Origin: Gordonia sp. PDNC005
Lineage (GTDB): Bacteria > Actinomycetota > Actinomycetes > Mycobacteriales > Mycobacteriaceae
Length of the DNA stretch: 64,000 nucleotides
Direction: 5' to 3'
NCBI RefSeq assembly: GCF_016919385.1
Contig: NZ_CP070351.1
Coordinates: 3,472,001-3,536,000 of the forward strand
Shown one piece after another: positions 33,820 through 43,153 of this stretch. The position numbers and the translations under genes were made by a program. The notes under the pieces were generated by a model that ran no database searches, was not told where the DNA came from, and was given only the letters and a program-made list of their open reading frames with translations. Numbering within the stretch: the first letter of the stretch is position 1; the number at the start of each line of letters is the position of its first letter.

Positions 33820-34983
33820 ATGCTCATGACCGTCTCGGTACAGCACACGTCCAAACTGTTGGGCCTGGCCGCGATTGCGGCGACCCTTGCGCTCATCGCT
33901 CCCACCGCCCCGCCGGCACACGCCAACGTCGATCCCGGCACGTCCGCCACCTGCGTCGCAGGCGACCCCGAACTCGCCGACGCCTCGTGGCGAGTGCCGA
34001 TCGTCGGCACCACGATCACCATCACCGCCGACTGTCGCGGATCCAGCCCGTCCCTACTCGCCCGTGGCGTGGACGCCCTGATCGGCTCGGACACTCTCGG
34101 TTCGATGAACCAGGCGATCACGTTCGGACTGCGCATCGGCACCACGTCGGCCATTCACGGCAACGGACTGAACACCGCGATCGCTGCACTCGGCGGCGAC
34201 GCCACGTCGTCGTCGAACCTGATCGCCAGCATCGCCGTCTCCGCGGCCACCGGCGCGGGCACCGCGGATGCCAACGGGCTGCTCGGAGCAGGCGTCTCTC
34301 TCGCTGTCGGCGGCATCGGAGCCAACAGCGCAACAACAAACGCACTGCCGGGCGGCATCGCGATCGCGTCGTCCAATCACCCGCTGTCGGGTCGGAACGC
34401 CCGTGCCACCGCTCTCCTCGGCATCTCCAGCGCCACCGCCACCGCCGATCCAGACGACGGAGCCGTGTGCACCGCCCTCTACGGATCGGCGCAGGTCACC
34501 GATCGAAGCGGCGCCAACATTGACTCCTGTACCAGCGTCGGATTCCTGTTCCAGCGCTATCAGGAGGGCAACGGCCCGGTGTGGTTCGCAATGAAGAATC
34601 CGTTCTCGGTCCGCCTGACAGCCCCCATCGGGGACGGCCTCACCGGCCTGATCGACAACGTCGGCGATCTCGTCGATCTCCCGCCGGCCGTCGGTGACGT
34701 GCTCGGATCGTCGTTCGTGCCGGAGTTCCAGCGCGATCTGATCCGCGTCTCGTTCACCAATGGTCTGCACTTCGGCACCGACCTGTTCGGCGGTGCGGGT
34801 TCCTCTGACAGCGGGTCGTCAGGATCGTCGGACAACGGCTCCTCGAACAGCGGTTCTGCCGGCTCATCCGACACACCCGATCCGACACCGACGCCCACCA
34901 GGGCGAACACCTCGTCGACGAAGGCCGGACCCGTCGATCCGATCGCCGTTGTGATCAAGCAGATCGTTCCGGCACACCGCTGA
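33820..34983 (+). CDS. Secreted Gly/Ala-rich protein (paralogue of the 6.6-kb gene)
   Basis: The protein has 387 residues and a signal peptide ending near APPAHAN. The mature part repeats the plan of the 6632-7924 protein: a Cys-containing N-terminal segment, a Gly/Ala-rich middle with ALPGGIAIA, and the block VCTALYGSAQVTD...SCTSVGFLFQRYQEGNGPVWFAMKNPFSV with its Cys pair. Here the tail is Ser/Gly/Asn-rich (SGSSDNGSSNSGSAGSS) and ends in TPTPTRANTSS and a hydrophobic stretch, unlike the Pro/Ala/Glu tail of the other copy. Function is unknown. Confidence 0.75.
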   Translation: MLMTVSVQHTSKLLGLAAIAATLALIAPTAPPAHANVDPGTSATCVAGDPELADASWRVPIVGTTITITADCRGSSPSLLARGVDALIGSDTLGSMNQAITFGLRIGTTSAIHGNGLNTAIAALGGDATSSSNLIASIAVSAATGAGTADANGLLGAGVSLAVGGIGANSATTNALPGGIAIASSNHPLSGRNARATALLGISSATATADPDDGAVCTALYGSAQVTDRSGANIDSCTSVGFLFQRYQEGNGPVWFAMKNPFSVRLTAPIGDGLTGLIDNVGDLVDLPPAVGDVLGSSFVPEFQRDLIRVSFTNGLHFGTDLFGGAGSSDSGSSGSSDNGSSNSGSAGSSDTPDPTPTPTRANTSSTKAGPVDPIAVVIKQIVPAHR

Positions 34984-35133
34984 CGTCGCCTAACCGTCAC
35001 CGCTCAGCGGCAGTACCGCTCTATGTGGAGGTGCTCGCTCCGAGCGGTGACGGTTGGACACACATGCCGAGTGACCAGCACCGAATCCGGCCGAATCGCC
35101 AACACGATCGTTCGATCAGCACATACTGGCGGA

Positions 35134-36423
35134 ATGCGAAGGCGTCTCACTGTCCTGATCACCGCTGCCGTCCTCCTCCTCGCACCTCTCACACCCGCGA
35201 ACGCGGCGGAAAGGGTCGGGCCGCTGCCCTCCGACTTCCTGTGGGGTGTGGCATCGTCCGGATTCCAGGCCGAGGGGCACTCTCCGGCAAGCAACTGGAC
35301 GCGGTACATCGCGCAGGGGAAGACGACGGACAAGATCGGGAACTCCATCGACTTCCGCCACCGATACAAGTCCGACATCCAGCTGGCCAAGGACCTCGGC
35401 GTGAAGGTCTATCGCATCGGGATCGAGTGGGCGCGCGTCGAACCGAGGCCGGGCCGGATCGACCGCAGAGAGCTCGCCTACTACGACGACCTGATCTCGT
35501 CGATCGTCGCAGCGGGCATGCGGCCGATGATCACCCTCGACCACTGGGTGTACCCGGCGTGGATCGCCGATCGCGGCGGCTGGGCGTGGTCGGGGATCAC
35601 CGCGAGGTGGCTGCAGCACAACCGGATGATCGTCGACCGCTACGCGAAGGTCCATCCGCTCTGGATCAGTATCAACGAGCCGACCGCATACGTGATGAAG
35701 GAAGTGATGCACGGCGGCATCGCCATCGGCGACGTCCCGGCGATGACCGACCGCATCGTGCGGGTGCACCGCGCGATATACGACTACATCCACGCGCGCG
35801 ACGCGAAGGCACAGGTGTCGTCGAACATCGCGTACATTCCGGCCGCCGAGCCGATCCTCGACAAGACCGTTCTGAACAGGATCGCCGACAAACTCGACTT
35901 CGTGGGGATCGACTACTACTACTCGGCGACACCGACCGACCTCTCAGTGGCGAACGTTGCGATCGATCGGATGTGGGACGCGTCGATGGCCGCCGACGGC
36001 ATCTACTACGCACTGCGCGACCTGCATGAACGATTTCCGAGCAAGCCGCTCTACATCGTGGAGGCCGGACTGGTCACCCAGGACGGGCGGCCCCGCGCCG
36101 ACGGCTACCGGCGGTCCGATCACCTCAAGGACATGACGTACTGGATTCAGCGCGCCCACGACGACGGCATGCCGGTGATGGGTTTCAACTACTGGACGCT
36201 CACCGACAACTACGAGTGGGGCAACTTCGCGTCACGGTTCGGCCTGTACACGGTGAATGTGAAGACCGACCCGACACTGACACGTCACCCGACGGACGGC
36301 GTGGCGGCATACCGCCAGGTGACGACGGCCAATGGCGTCGACCGAACCTATCGACCGACGCGGCCCGCGGTGTGGTGTTCGCTCGTCGCGGGCGCGTCGA
36401 GCTGCACACGCCCGGTTCATTGA
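35134..36423 (+). CDS. Secreted glycoside hydrolase family 1 (beta-glucosidase-like)
   Basis: The protein has about 429 residues with a signal peptide (MRRRLTVLITAAVLLLAPLTPANA). The GH1 barrel starts with FLWGVASSGFQAEG. The acid/base Glu is in WISINEPTAY and the nucleophile Glu is in YIVEAGL, where most members have ITENG. The late FNYWTLTDNYEWGNFASRFGLY block fits the family. Secretion is unusual for GH1, which is mostly cytoplasmic. The start ATG 35134 removes an unlikely 37-residue extension. Its stop overlaps the end of the convergent small gene by 7 bp. Confidence 0.88.
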   Translation: MRRRLTVLITAAVLLLAPLTPANAAERVGPLPSDFLWGVASSGFQAEGHSPASNWTRYIAQGKTTDKIGNSIDFRHRYKSDIQLAKDLGVKVYRIGIEWARVEPRPGRIDRRELAYYDDLISSIVAAGMRPMITLDHWVYPAWIADRGGWAWSGITARWLQHNRMIVDRYAKVHPLWISINEPTAYVMKEVMHGGIAIGDVPAMTDRIVRVHRAIYDYIHARDAKAQVSSNIAYIPAAEPILDKTVLNRIADKLDFVGIDYYYSATPTDLSVANVAIDRMWDASMAADGIYYALRDLHERFPSKPLYIVEAGLVTQDGRPRADGYRRSDHLKDMTYWIQRAHDDGMPVMGFNYWTLTDNYEWGNFASRFGLYTVNVKTDPTLTRHPTDGVAAYRQVTTANGVDRTYRPTRPAVWCSLVAGASSCTRPVH

Positions 36424-36584
36424 CGCGGGCTGCGTCCCGCCTCCTTCAAGGCGAGACGCAGCGCGTACTCCAGTTGCGCGTTGATGCTGCGCAGGTCGTC
36501 GGCCGCCCATTTCGCGATGGCGGCGTGGACATCGGGATCGAGTCGCAGCAGGACCTTCTTCGACTCCCGTCTGGGAGCGGTCAT
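36417..36584 (-). CDS. Small ribbon-helix-helix protein coupled to the SPFH gene
   Basis: The protein has 55 residues. KKVLLRLDPDVHAAIAKWAADDLRSINAQLEYALRLALKEAG matches the Arc/CopG ribbon-helix-helix fold, with one beta strand and two helices. Its ATG overlaps the TGA of the SPFH gene (ATGA), so it is translationally coupled. Such small proteins are often labelled HicB-like antitoxins by annotation pipelines, but no toxin is present. It may autoregulate the SPFH operon. Confidence 0.82.
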   Translation of the reverse strand: MTAPRRESKKVLLRLDPDVHAAIAKWAADDLRSINAQLEYALRLALKEAGRSPRQ

Positions 36585-37465
36585 GCGTACAGCGAGCCCG
36601 CGTTCACAACCGGTTGCGTGGCTCGATCGCCACACAACACAACAAGCAGGTTCGAGACCATCTGTGCACGACGCTCATCGTCGAGTTCAACGATGCCCTG
36701 GTCGCTGAGCCGATCGAGCGCGAGACCGACCATTCCGACGGCGCCTTCGACGATCTGCTGACGAGCGGCGACCACCTGCGACGCCTGCTGGCGGACGAGC
36801 ATCGCCTGTGCGATCTCCGGTGCGTACGCGAGGTGCGTGATCCGGGCCTCGATCACTTCGATCCCCGCTGACTCGGTCCGCTCTCGCAGTTCATCGGTGA
36901 GCTCTTCGGCGACGGTCGCGCCGTCACGCAGGCTGATCCGGTCGGCTTCATGCGCATCGTACGGATGGATGGTCGCGAGGTGACGGACCGCAGCCTCCGA
37001 CTGTGTGGCGACGTACTGCTCGTAGTCGTCGACGGCGAACGCCGCCTTGAAACTGTCCACCACGCGGTAGACGACCACTGCGCCGATCTCGACTGGATTG
37101 CCGTCGGCGTCGTTCACCTTCAGGGTCTGCGTCTCGAAGTTTCGGATACGCAGCGAGATGCTCTGCTTGTCGGCGAGCGGGATGACGCTCACGAAACCTG
37201 GCTCGCTGACCGACCCGACGTAACGCCCGAAGAACTGGACGACGCGGGCCTCATTGGGTCCGACGACCGTCAGCCCGCTCATCGCGAGCAGTGTCGCGAG
37301 CCCGATGACGATGGCCAGGACGACGACCACGGCCAGCGCCGCGGACCCGCCGTCGGCCATCACGATCACCGACGTGATGCCGGCGATCACGCATATCGCG
37401 AGCACTGCGAGTCCGCCGATCAGCGCGACGAACCCGTTCATCCGCCATGCCTGCTTGAGTTCCAC
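36581..37465 (-). CDS. SPFH/stomatin-prohibitin family membrane protein
   Basis: The protein has 294 residues. Two membrane segments (about 10-35 and 42-66) precede the SPFH domain (GLTVVGPNEARVVQFFGRYVGSVSEPGFVSVIPL). A long coiled-coil region with Ala/Glu-rich repeats follows (HLAYAPEIAQAMLVRQQASQVVAARQQIVEGAVGMV). These proteins organise membrane microdomains or protect proteases and channels. It is translationally coupled to a ribbon-helix-helix protein gene, a link that recurs in actinobacteria as far as I remember. Confidence 0.88.
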   Translation of the reverse strand: MELKQAWRMNGFVALIGGLAVLAICVIAGITSVIVMADGGSAALAVVVVLAIVIGLATLLAMSGLTVVGPNEARVVQFFGRYVGSVSEPGFVSVIPLADKQSISLRIRNFETQTLKVNDADGNPVEIGAVVVYRVVDSFKAAFAVDDYEQYVATQSEAAVRHLATIHPYDAHEADRISLRDGATVAEELTDELRERTESAGIEVIEARITHLAYAPEIAQAMLVRQQASQVVAARQQIVEGAVGMVGLALDRLSDQGIVELDDERRAQMVSNLLVVLCGDRATQPVVNAGSLYA

Positions 37466-37535
37466 GACTACTCCTCTCGACTCCGCCCGCGGATCGAGAG
37501 GAGTGATATCACCACGATAGCAAGGTGGGAGTACC

Positions 37536-39209
37536 CTACGCCGGACCGTGCGCCTTCACCATCCGGCGCGAACCGGAGTTCACCTTCCACGACTGTCCGC
37601 GGTACTGGGTGGTGCGCGGGTCGGAACGGTCGGCGAGGAAGTACCAGTCCATCTGCGCCGCGGACGGAGTGATCGTCATGACCGCGTAGCCGTGCGCGTC
37701 GGTGTCGACCCAGCGGATGTGGTTGTTCGTGGCCTGCATCGCGGCAGACGCGGCACCGCCGACCGGCGAGTGCTCGGGAAGCAGAACCATGTCGTCGACG
37801 TTGTTCGACGTCACCGAGGTGACGACGAATTCGGTGGCGACAGTGCCCGCGCCGGGATAGTTCGCAGGCTTGCGGGGAATGTCGTTGGCGAACGACATGT
37901 GGATGTCGCCGGTGATGAACACAACGTTCTTTTTGCCTGCTCGGTCGATGGCGTCGAGGAGCCTCTCACGATCCTTGACGTAACCGTCCCACTGATCGCC
38001 GTTGAAGGGGACGCCGTTCTCCGGAACACCGATCAGCGTGGTCAGCTCCTTGGTGCGGGCCGGATCGAGCGGCGGGATGAGCATCGGCGCGATCATCACC
38101 GAGTTGCCGACGATCTGCCACTTCGCAGTGGACGTGGTGATTCCGCCCTGCACCCACTCCATCTGACGGCGGCCCATGATGGTGCGCTTCGGATCATCCG
38201 ACTCCGTGGAGAAGCGCGACGCCTCCTTGTCGCGGTAGGTGCGCAGATCGAGCATGTTCAGCTCGAGCAGCTTGCCATACGCGAGACGACGGTAGATGTG
38301 CCGATTGTCCGCGCTGACCTGCGGACGAATCGGCATCCACTCGTAATACGCCTTGTCGGCGTGCGCCTTACGCTGAGCCCACGAACCCTGCGACGGCTTG
38401 TGGTTCTCCGCACCGTGCTTCCACTGGTTGTCGGCGGCCTCATGGTCGTCCCACGTGACGATGAACGGGTGCTGCGCGTGAGCGGCCTGCAGATCGCGGT
38501 CGGTCTTGTACTGACCGTGGCGGATTCGGTAGTCGGCGAGCGAGACGATGTCGTGGCGAGGCGTGTGCATGCGGACGGAACCGTGCTTGCCGCCGTATTC
38601 ACCAGCGCCGTACTCGTAGATGTAGTCCCCGAGGAACACGACGGCGTCGAGGTCGGTGCGCTTGGCGAGGAACCGGTAGGCGCCGAAGTAGCCGGCCTCC
38701 CAGTTGGCACAACTCGCAACTCCGAAGCGCACCTTTGAGACGTCCGCACCGGCCGCCGGGGCGGTCTTGGTGCGTCCGATCGGCGAGACGGCGCCCGTCG
38801 CGGGCCCCGAGGTGATGCAGAATCGGTACCAGTAGGTCGTCGCCGGATTCAGTCCGGAGGCATCAACTTTGACGGTGTGATCCTTGGACGCGTCGGTGCT
38901 CGTCGAACCCGACGCGACACGTGACGTGAAAGCGCGGTCGGACGCGATCTCCCAAGTGACTGTCGACGCCGCGCCGCGACCCGATCCGGGGGTCGCGTCG
39001 CTGGTAGGAGTCACGCGGGTCCAGAGGATCACACCGCCGGGCAGCGGGTCGCCGGATGCGACGCCGTGGCGGAAAGCAGTGGTGGCGGCGGTTGCGGTCG
39101 GAGCGGCGACACCGGCCGCGAGCGGGAGTCCAACGGCGAGAGCGCCTGCGCCGGCGGCGCCCATGAAGCCGCGGCGGGTGACTGAGGTGGGGGCTGCTGA
39201 GTCATGCAT
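37536..39209 (-). CDS. phoD: Alkaline phosphatase D (PhoD), Tat-exported
   Basis: The protein has 557 residues. The Tat signal TRRGFMGAAGAGALAVGLPLAAGVA precedes a PhoD N-terminal domain (FRHGVASGDPLPGGVILWTRVTP). The metallophosphoesterase domain follows with FLGDYIYEYG, WDDHEAADNQW and FITGDIHMSF, supplying the Fe/Ca ligands. PhoD hydrolyses phosphomono- and diesters outside the cell under phosphate limitation. The start is ATG 39209. It is divergent from a second Tat phosphatase. Confidence 0.92.
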   Translation of the reverse strand: MHDSAAPTSVTRRGFMGAAGAGALAVGLPLAAGVAAPTATAATTAFRHGVASGDPLPGGVILWTRVTPTSDATPGSGRGAASTVTWEIASDRAFTSRVASGSTSTDASKDHTVKVDASGLNPATTYWYRFCITSGPATGAVSPIGRTKTAPAAGADVSKVRFGVASCANWEAGYFGAYRFLAKRTDLDAVVFLGDYIYEYGAGEYGGKHGSVRMHTPRHDIVSLADYRIRHGQYKTDRDLQAAHAQHPFIVTWDDHEAADNQWKHGAENHKPSQGSWAQRKAHADKAYYEWMPIRPQVSADNRHIYRRLAYGKLLELNMLDLRTYRDKEASRFSTESDDPKRTIMGRRQMEWVQGGITTSTAKWQIVGNSVMIAPMLIPPLDPARTKELTTLIGVPENGVPFNGDQWDGYVKDRERLLDAIDRAGKKNVVFITGDIHMSFANDIPRKPANYPGAGTVATEFVVTSVTSNNVDDMVLLPEHSPVGGAASAAMQATNNHIRWVDTDAHGYAVMTITPSAAQMDWYFLADRSDPRTTQYRGQSWKVNSGSRRMVKAHGPA

Positions 39210-39325
39210 ACGGGGACGATCCCACAGCCCGATGACCCGATGGTGAACTCTCGGGTAACGACAGATCGTCGTAGATACGTCAGGACGCCATGTCCCGTTC
39301 ATTCATTCATGGGAAAGTGGATCGC

Positions 39326-40390
39326 ATGATCGAGAACAGCCCCTTGTCGGTCGGCCCAGACCGTCGTACCTTCCTCGCCGGAGCCGCTGCGGTGGCAGGC
39401 ACCGCCGCCACTGTCGCCGTCGCCGGAGCCGGAGCTCCCGAGGCATCAGCCGCTGCCCGCTACCCGCTGCCGCACAAGTCCGACGCGTTGCGTGTACTCG
39501 TCACCGGCGACGCCGGGACCGGCGAGAAGCCGCAGTTCGCCGTCACCGCGGCCGCCCGCAAGTTGCACGCGGCCCGCAAGTTCGACGTCGCTGTCGGCCT
39601 CGGCGACAACATCTACGAGTCGGGCCCGAAGGGTCCGGACGATCACCAGTTCCAGACCAAGTTCGAGAAGCCGAACACCGGCTTGGACTTCCCGTGGCTG
39701 ATGACGCTCGGCAACCACGACAACACTGCGATCTTCCCCGGCGACGGCGGCTGGCTGCTCCGCGGTGACGCCGAAGTGAAGTACCACTCGCGGTCGCGTC
39801 GTTGGTACATGCCGTCGCGCTACTACTCGGTGTCGCTCGGTGTGGCCGACTTCTTCATCGTCGACCTCAATCCGCTCGCGGCCTACATTCCCCCGGTGTT
39901 CTCCCCGGAATGGGAGCCGGGCGGTCACTACATGACCCGTCAGGCGCGCTGGCTCGACAAGGCGCTCGCGTCGTCGAAGGCTCCCTGGAAGTTCGTCTGC
40001 ACGCATCACCCTTACGCGAACAACGGTCCGCACGGTCCGGCAGGCGACTTCGACGGGCTCCCCGCACCGCTGAACGGCCAGGCGGCGAAGGACTTCATCG
40101 AGCGCCATATCGCCGGCAAGGCGCAGTTCCTGTTCTCCGGACACGATCACAGCCAGCAGGTCCTGGAGAACGTCCATGGGCTGAAGGGCACTCGCCAGAT
40201 CGTGTCGGGCGCGGCGGGCAAAACCGTCCACAAGTCGTCGACGAAGCGATTCCGCGCTCGCTACGAGAACTATCGGGACCGCGGCTTCATGACCCTCGAC
40301 ATCACGCCGAGCACCGTTGGCCTCACGGCGTACGAGGTGCCCGCTTCGGGCGCTGCACGCGCCGCCTACTCGACCACGTACCGACGCTGA
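39326..40390 (+). CDS. Tat-exported metallophosphoesterase (purple acid phosphatase-like)
   Basis: The protein has 354 residues. The Tat signal is DRRTFLAGAAAVAGTAATVAVAG. Metal ligands occur in order: VTGDAGTG, VGLGDNIYESG, TLGNHDN, CTHHPYANNG and FLFSGHDHSQQ, the pattern of acid phosphatases of the PAP/TRAP group. I prefer ATG 39326 with GGGAAAG upstream; the longer start at 39290 would put an extra 12 residues before the twin Arg. It is divergent from phoD by about 115 bp, so both may answer to phosphate. The 3' end overlaps the convergent DUF998 gene by 68 bp. Confidence 0.88.
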   Translation: MIENSPLSVGPDRRTFLAGAAAVAGTAATVAVAGAGAPEASAAARYPLPHKSDALRVLVTGDAGTGEKPQFAVTAAARKLHAARKFDVAVGLGDNIYESGPKGPDDHQFQTKFEKPNTGLDFPWLMTLGNHDNTAIFPGDGGWLLRGDAEVKYHSRSRRWYMPSRYYSVSLGVADFFIVDLNPLAAYIPPVFSPEWEPGGHYMTRQARWLDKALASSKAPWKFVCTHHPYANNGPHGPAGDFDGLPAPLNGQAAKDFIERHIAGKAQFLFSGHDHSQQVLENVHGLKGTRQIVSGAAGKTVHKSSTKRFRARYENYRDRGFMTLDITPSTVGLTAYEVPASGAARAAYSTTYRR

Positions 40391-40964
40391 ACACGAGGAG
40401 CCACACGCTCATCGCTCCCACCTGGATCCGCTGAGCAAGCCCCAGCAGATAGTCGCCCTGGAGGCGATCCGACCCGAGCATCCATCCGGTCGCGATCGTC
40501 ACCAGGGCGAATGTCGTTGCGCCGAGCGTTCTCATGATCGGCCAGTTGCCTTCGTGGAACGACGACCACGTGGCAGCACCCATCGTCACGAACAGTGAGA
40601 AGACGGCGATCGCACTCGTCGCGGCGTGCACGATCGGCACCGTGCCCATCGGCGCGAGCGCGTCGGCGACCGTCGCCATGCCGAACACGCCGAGTGCAAC
40701 GACGGCCGTCGCCGCACCTCGACCCCGGGGCCGGATGCCGAACAGGAGCAACGAAGCTCCGATCGCCGCGACCCCGGTCACGATGTCGCCGTACGAGTAC
40801 ACCTGGTGCCACGGGACGTCATCGGCTTCCAGCTCCGAGAGGAACGACCGGAATCGATCCCGCCCCGTCGGGACGATGAAGTCGAAGACCCACGAGGAGT
40901 ACGCAATGCCCGCGATGACGAGCGCAGCGGTCGCCAGCACACTCCACACCTTGCCACTACTCAC
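40323..40964 (-). CDS. DUF998 membrane protein
   Basis: The protein has 213 residues and six membrane segments. Conserved features of the DUF998 family are the DFIVPTGRDRF loop, YSYGDIVTGVAAIGASLLLFG, and a HEGNWPIMRTLG loop. Function is unknown. The last 68 bp overlap the convergent phosphatase gene, unusual for unrelated genes but with intact frames in both. Confidence 0.78.
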   Translation of the reverse strand: MSSGKVWSVLATAALVIAGIAYSSWVFDFIVPTGRDRFRSFLSELEADDVPWHQVYSYGDIVTGVAAIGASLLLFGIRPRGRGAATAVVALGVFGMATVADALAPMGTVPIVHAATSAIAVFSLFVTMGAATWSSFHEGNWPIMRTLGATTFALVTIATGWMLGSDRLQGDYLLGLAQRIQVGAMSVWLLVFSVGTWSSRRRVQRPKRAPRTP

Positions 40965-41017
40965 TGTCTCATCCCCCGATGTCAGAATTGATCGATCGCG
41001 TCGTTACAGTGTCCAGC

Positions 41018-42304
41018 ATGACCGACCGCACCCTGACCGACGTCCTCGTCCTCGGCAGCAATCGAATTCCGTTCGCACGGTCGAACGGGGCGTACCTCGG
41101 CGAGACCAACCAGTCGATGCTCACGGCCGCACTCGGCGGACTCATCGACCGCTACGGCCTCGCGGGCCAACGCCTCGGCGAGGTCACGGGCGGCGCAGTC
41201 GTCAAACTCGCGCGCGACCACAGCCTCACGCGCGAAGCACTCATCGACTCGTCGCTCTCCCGCATGACGCCGACGGTCGACGTGCAGCAGCAGTGCGCTA
41301 CCGGCGGGCAGGCGATCGTTCACATCGCCAACAAGATCGCGTGCGGCCAGATCGAGTCGGGTGTCGCCTGCGGAGCGGACACGACGTCCGACCCGCCGAT
41401 CGGTTTCGGCCCCCGTCTGCGGAATCGCCTGGTCAAGGTGAACGCGGCGCGCTCACTCCGCGACCGACTCCGCGAAGCCGCTCAGATCCCGCTGTCGATC
41501 GACTTAGACATCCCGAGCCCGTCCGAACGACGCACACACCTCGTTCCCGGCGCGGCCCAGGCGATCACCGGCGCGGCGTGGAACGTCGGACGCCAGGAGC
41601 AGGACGAGATCGCGCTCGCTTCGCACGAGAAGCTCGCCACCGCCTACGACGATGGGTTCTTCGACGACCTCGTCACCCCTTTCGCGGGCCTCGCGCAGGA
41701 CGACAACATGAGGCGCGGACTCACCGCCGAACGCCTCGCCGGACTGTCACCGTGCTTCGGGGGCGACGACGGCACCATGACCGCCGCCAACTCCACCACC
41801 CTGACCGACGGCGCCTCGAGCGTCCTCCTCGGCAATCCGGCATGGGCGGCCGAGCGCGGGCTTACCCCGCTCGCCCGCATCGCCGACGCGCAGAGTTGGG
41901 CCGTCGACTACGTGGACGGCGACCCGAAGTCGGAGGGCGTCCTGATGGCACCGGTGTACGCGGTGGACGAGTTGCTGCGCCGAAACCATCTGACGCTGCA
42001 GGACTTCGACTTCTACGAGATCCACGAAGCGTTCGCCTCGCAGGTGTGCTCCACCCTCGCCGCGTGGGCCGACGACGACTTCTGCCGTGAGAATCTCGGC
42101 CATGAGGCGCTCGGCGAGATCGACCGCTCGAAGCTCAACGTCCGCGGCGGCTCCCTCGCCACCGGTCACCCGTTCGGCGCGACAGGCGGCCGCATCGTGG
42201 GCACTCTCGCGAAGCTGATCTCCCAGCGTCCCGGATCCCGCGGTCTGGTGTCGATCTGCGCAGGCAGCGGCATGTCGGTCGCCCTGATCCTCGAATCGGC
42301 CTGA
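41018..42304 (+). CDS. Acetyl-CoA acetyltransferase / 3-ketoacyl-CoA thiolase
   Basis: The protein has 428 residues. The thiolase active-site Cys93 is in VQQQCATGGQA, the His in GHPFGATGGRI and the second Cys in SICAGSGMSVALIL. It cleaves or forms acetoacetyl-type thioesters. It most resembles the mycobacterial FadA2 (Rv0243) group by memory. An ATG at 40979 is also in frame, but family members begin just before the strand VLVLGSNRIPFARSNG, which fits 41018. No other beta-oxidation gene is nearby. Confidence 0.88.
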   Translation: MTDRTLTDVLVLGSNRIPFARSNGAYLGETNQSMLTAALGGLIDRYGLAGQRLGEVTGGAVVKLARDHSLTREALIDSSLSRMTPTVDVQQQCATGGQAIVHIANKIACGQIESGVACGADTTSDPPIGFGPRLRNRLVKVNAARSLRDRLREAAQIPLSIDLDIPSPSERRTHLVPGAAQAITGAAWNVGRQEQDEIALASHEKLATAYDDGFFDDLVTPFAGLAQDDNMRRGLTAERLAGLSPCFGGDDGTMTAANSTTLTDGASSVLLGNPAWAAERGLTPLARIADAQSWAVDYVDGDPKSEGVLMAPVYAVDELLRRNHLTLQDFDFYEIHEAFASQVCSTLAAWADDDFCRENLGHEALGEIDRSKLNVRGGSLATGHPFGATGGRIVGTLAKLISQRPGSRGLVSICAGSGMSVALILESA

Positions 42305-42382
42305 TCCGGCCGACGGGCGGAATGCCCGCTCCGTGAAACAGCCCCAACTGCTCTTCGCGCGAGCATGCGGACCCCGTGTCCC

Positions 42383-42404
42383 TTGAGCGAGCATGCGAGT
42401 CGAA
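42383..42404 (+). repeat. Copy of the dispersed TTGAGCGA repeat
   Basis: TTGAGCGAGCATGCGAGT followed by CGAA is a variant of the 29598 repeat, located between the thiolase and lysE stop codons. Confidence 0.65.
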
Positions 42405-42444
42405 AGGCCACGACGACCACAAGAGCCCACGCCAGTCGAGACGG

Positions 42445-43098
42445 TCAGCTCATCGCGATGAGGCTGACGCCGAGCCCGACCATGACGACGGCGATGACCG
42501 AGTCGAGGACGCGCCACGCCCGGACGGAGGAGAACATCGGGGCCATCTTCTTGGCGCCGAATCCGAGCGCGAGGAACCAGACGATGCTGGCGACGCATGC
42601 GCCGATGGTGAAGGCCCACTTCGCGTCCGCGTGGCTGTTCGCGATCGACCCGAGCGTCAGGACGGTGTCGAGGTAGGTGTGCGGGTTCAGCCAGGTGAGG
42701 GCCAGCGCCGTGCCGAGTGCGGCCCAGAGGCCACGGTTGCGGCTCGGGTCGTCGTTCGTGGTCGACGACGCCGTCGGTCGCCATGCCCTGCGCGCCGCGA
42801 ATCCGCCCAGCACAACCAGGTACAGGCCGCCCACGATCTTGGCCACACTAACGATGCCGGGGTGGGCTGACACGACCGCTCCCAGGCCGACTGTTCCGGC
42901 GCTGATCAGCACGATGTCGGACACGACGCACACGGCGATCACGGGCAGTACATACCCGCCGCTGATTCCTTGACGGATGACGTAGATGTTCTGAGGTCCG
43001 ATGGCGATGATGAGGCCCGCGCCGGTGAAGAGTCCGGCGAGTGCGGCGAGCAGGAAGGTCGTGGTCACGTAGATCGACGTTAGGAACCGATCGATCAT
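42445..43098 (-). CDS. lysE: LysE/ArgO-family amino-acid exporter
   Basis: The protein has 217 residues and about six membrane segments. The family motif GLIIAIGPQNIYVIRQGI is near residue 28 and a WLNPHTYLDTVLTLG motif lies in the middle. It exports lysine and/or arginine. It is divergent from the LysG/ArgP-type regulator, the classical Corynebacterium arrangement, with a 43-bp operator region between. Confidence 0.92.
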   Translation of the reverse strand: MIDRFLTSIYVTTTFLLAALAGLFTGAGLIIAIGPQNIYVIRQGISGGYVLPVIAVCVVSDIVLISAGTVGLGAVVSAHPGIVSVAKIVGGLYLVVLGGFAARRAWRPTASSTTNDDPSRNRGLWAALGTALALTWLNPHTYLDTVLTLGSIANSHADAKWAFTIGACVASIVWFLALGFGAKKMAPMFSSVRAWRVLDSVIAVVMVGLGVSLIAMS

Positions 43099-43111
43099 TA
43101 GTCCATCAACT

Positions 43112-43134
43112 GATTCTTAGGAAAGATTAGAATC
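43112..43134. promoter_or_regulatory. LysR-type operator between lysE and lysG
   Basis: GATTCT (43112-43117) and AGAATC (43129-43134) form an inverted repeat across an AT-rich 11-bp centre, as expected for a LysR-type dimer site (T-N11-A). Confidence 0.7.
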
Positions 43135-43153
43135 GGTAATTGTGATCTCTGGC

